Source: Cercis canadensis
Lineage: Eukaryota > Streptophyta > Magnoliopsida > Fabales > Fabaceae
Direction: 5' to 3'
Length of the DNA: 64,000 nucleotides
Assembly (NCBI GenBank): GCA_003255065.1
Contig: QAOA01005636.1
Location: forward strand, 225,396 to 289,395
How positions within the stretch are numbered: the first letter of the stretch is position 1; every line of letters begins with the position of its first letter. Both the position numbers and the translations under genes were made by a program. The notes beneath the pieces are model-generated. The model did no database searches and had not been told where the DNA came from. It worked only from the letters and a program-made list of their open reading frames with translations. Of the stretch, positions 62,516 to 64,000 are shown piece by piece.

Positions 62516-64000
62516 ACAAGGTATGCTATTTCCTTGTAAATTTTTGGTTGCTGTATTTTTTTTTTTAATATCTATTTGATTCTAATATATATCAAAATCT
62601 CTTAATCCAGCCGTTTTGTTCTTTTGTTATTCCTTATTATCTGCATCGCCTCCATCTCCAGAGTCAACAAGGTATGCTCTTTCTATGTATTGATTTTGTT
62701 GTTATGATATTGTTTTACAATATCTATCTAATTGATTTTAAGCTATCACTCACTCTTCTTACTTAAAAATGTTTTCCTAATTCATTTTTCTGAAAAATTG
62801 AATATTCTCTGTTGCCAAATGGAACAAGGTATGATCTTTTTAATATTTGTTGCTACTGCCTCTTCTTACGGTTACTGATATGGTTCTAGTATGCGATTGT
62901 CCTTTATCATGAACTGATTTACTGTGTGGTTCTTGGTGGTCATTTTCACGTTCCTTCAATTCAGGGATTAATCGCTTTTCTTTTTGTTCCTGTGCCACAT
63001 GATTTAGAACATTGCAGGTTCTAAAGATAACTATGGCATGTAGCATCTTCTCAAGTAAGCATCCCAATCTTAAGTTCCTTCAATAGGTTTTCTTTTCTCT
63101 TTTGCAAACTTTTATTATTTTTATCCCAAGGCTGAATTAGTTGCAAGTTTTAATAAGACCTTTCCTTATTTGAACTCCATAGTCATGCTTCTATCTATTC
63201 ATTACAAGTCTTTTAGTGTCATAATGGTGCCTTTGAATTTTATATGTTGGCTTAAGTTGGCTATTGATGTCTAGATCCAATAATACATTATGCTTTGGGA
63301 GTGATAACAAGTGTATTATAGGTTCTTTGTTTTCGACTATTAAGAATCAATAAACAAGTATATATATGATTAGGAACATATAATAAATTTTTCATGTTTG
63401 ATGCGCTCCAGGATGCATTGCTCCAGAAACTTTTAAACAGTAACTTATTTTCAGATCAAGAGAGGTTAGATATTGTTCCCTTCATTTTTTTTTCTCTCTC
63501 TCTTATTATCTATTTGCTATTTATAATTATCATGAAGTTTATGTGCCTTTATAATTCCCATTGTCTTCAATTGTTTTAAGAGGGAAAATGATGTTTCCAT
63601 AAGCTTTTCTGAATTTATTATTGGAACTCAATTTGCAGAAGTTTGAGTGTTTAGCTTATTGCTTTTGATGATTTGTACTGCAAAGATGTTCTTCGATGGG
63701 GAAAGAACATTAATTCAAGGAAAACACAGACAAAAAAGCATGCTGGTGCAGCTGAATATAACAGAGCATCTCACTGAAAACATTAGTCAGGGGCTTCAAA
63801 CTTTGGGTTCTCTTGAGATAATATTGATCTAAAAAAATTTGTCAAGTCTCTTTGGATTCTAGGGAATTTCCTTCTAGAGCTATCAAGTCTGGATGTACTT
63901 AATAGCTCAATTCTGTGTAAAACATATTGATAATGCATGACATATCCCATACTTTACTGAGCCTATAGCATGCTCTTCAATCAAGCTTATATGACAATGC
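62516..64000. other. Region with repeated splice-donor-like motifs, gene status unclear
   Basis: The motif ACAAGGTATGCTCTTTC or close variants occurs near 62515, 62667 and 62824, spaced about 155 bases. This could be the 5' leader of a plus-strand gene with decayed exon duplications, or a degenerate tandem repeat. Frames at 63394-63579 and 63647-63832 are not recognisable. I cannot call a gene here; one may start beyond the window. Confidence 0.35.

Noticed and set aside
62840-63067. 75-residue minus-strand frame, charged (KEKRLIPELKERENDHQEP)
   Set aside because: Coding-like composition but no family match, no splice partners found, and a plus-strand leader is equally possible.
1-64000. CRISPR arrays, bacterial operons, riboswitches or prophage
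   Set aside because: The window is plant nuclear DNA; no spaced short repeats or bacterial gene organisation were seen.

Overview
This is nuclear DNA of a flowering plant, almost certainly a eudicot. Genes are intron-rich with GT-AG splicing, intergenic DNA is AT-rich, there are two eukaryotic tRNA genes and typical plant transposon debris, and every recognised protein belongs to a plant family. I do not name a species. Exon coordinates were derived by hand from reading frames, splice signals and family conservation. For every intact gene the exon phases join into one open frame of the length usual for its family.

Layout. Left block (1-41 kb): a PHT1;8/9-type phosphate transporter (+, 1195-3368); an XCP-type xylem papain-like protease (-, 3917-5290); a broken CUC3-like NAC gene (+, from 7869) with a 2.2 kb solo LTR in its last codons; a tonoplast sugar transporter TMT/TST (+, 17098-22007); the plastid-division protein MCD1 (-, 22936-25125); tRNA-Trp (+, 25278-25349); an ATL RING-H2 E3 ligase (-, 27762-28373); the plastid outer-envelope channel OEP21 (-, 30563-32659); ribophorin I/OST1 (-, 33789-37958); and the thylakoid immunophilin FKBP18 (-, 39186-41336). 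From memory, Arabidopsis carries these genes in the same neighbourhood, split between two duplicated segments (about At1g20810-At1g20860 and At1g76400-At1g76430). The window therefore looks like an unfractionated version of both.

Right block (42-61 kb, all protein genes on the minus strand): MLO gene a (42517-46332), a tRNA-Asp copy with a damaged T-arm (46977-47048), a DHHC protein S-acyltransferase (47530-53241) and MLO gene b (57545-60786). No operon logic applies. The shared themes are membrane transport (phosphate, sugar, plastid anions), plastid biogenesis (MCD1, OEP21, FKBP18) and ER or plasma-membrane protein processing (ribophorin I, the S-acyltransferase, MLO).

Mobile and repeated DNA: two copies of one approximately 530 bp palindromic MULE-type MITE, each with 9-10 bp target duplications; the solo LTR in the NAC gene with a perfect 5 bp target duplication; a LINE tail; a SINE-like element; two other inverted-repeat elements; a possible short solo LTR; and a threefold 242 bp intronic tandem repeat. 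Four of the six single N characters sit exactly between two near-identical 112-214 bp copies, which points to unmerged contig or haplotype overlaps, not biology. I found no previously undescribed multi-gene system. The strongest biological observations are the multiply broken CUC3-like gene with its LTR insertion, the MITE pair, and the merged synteny.
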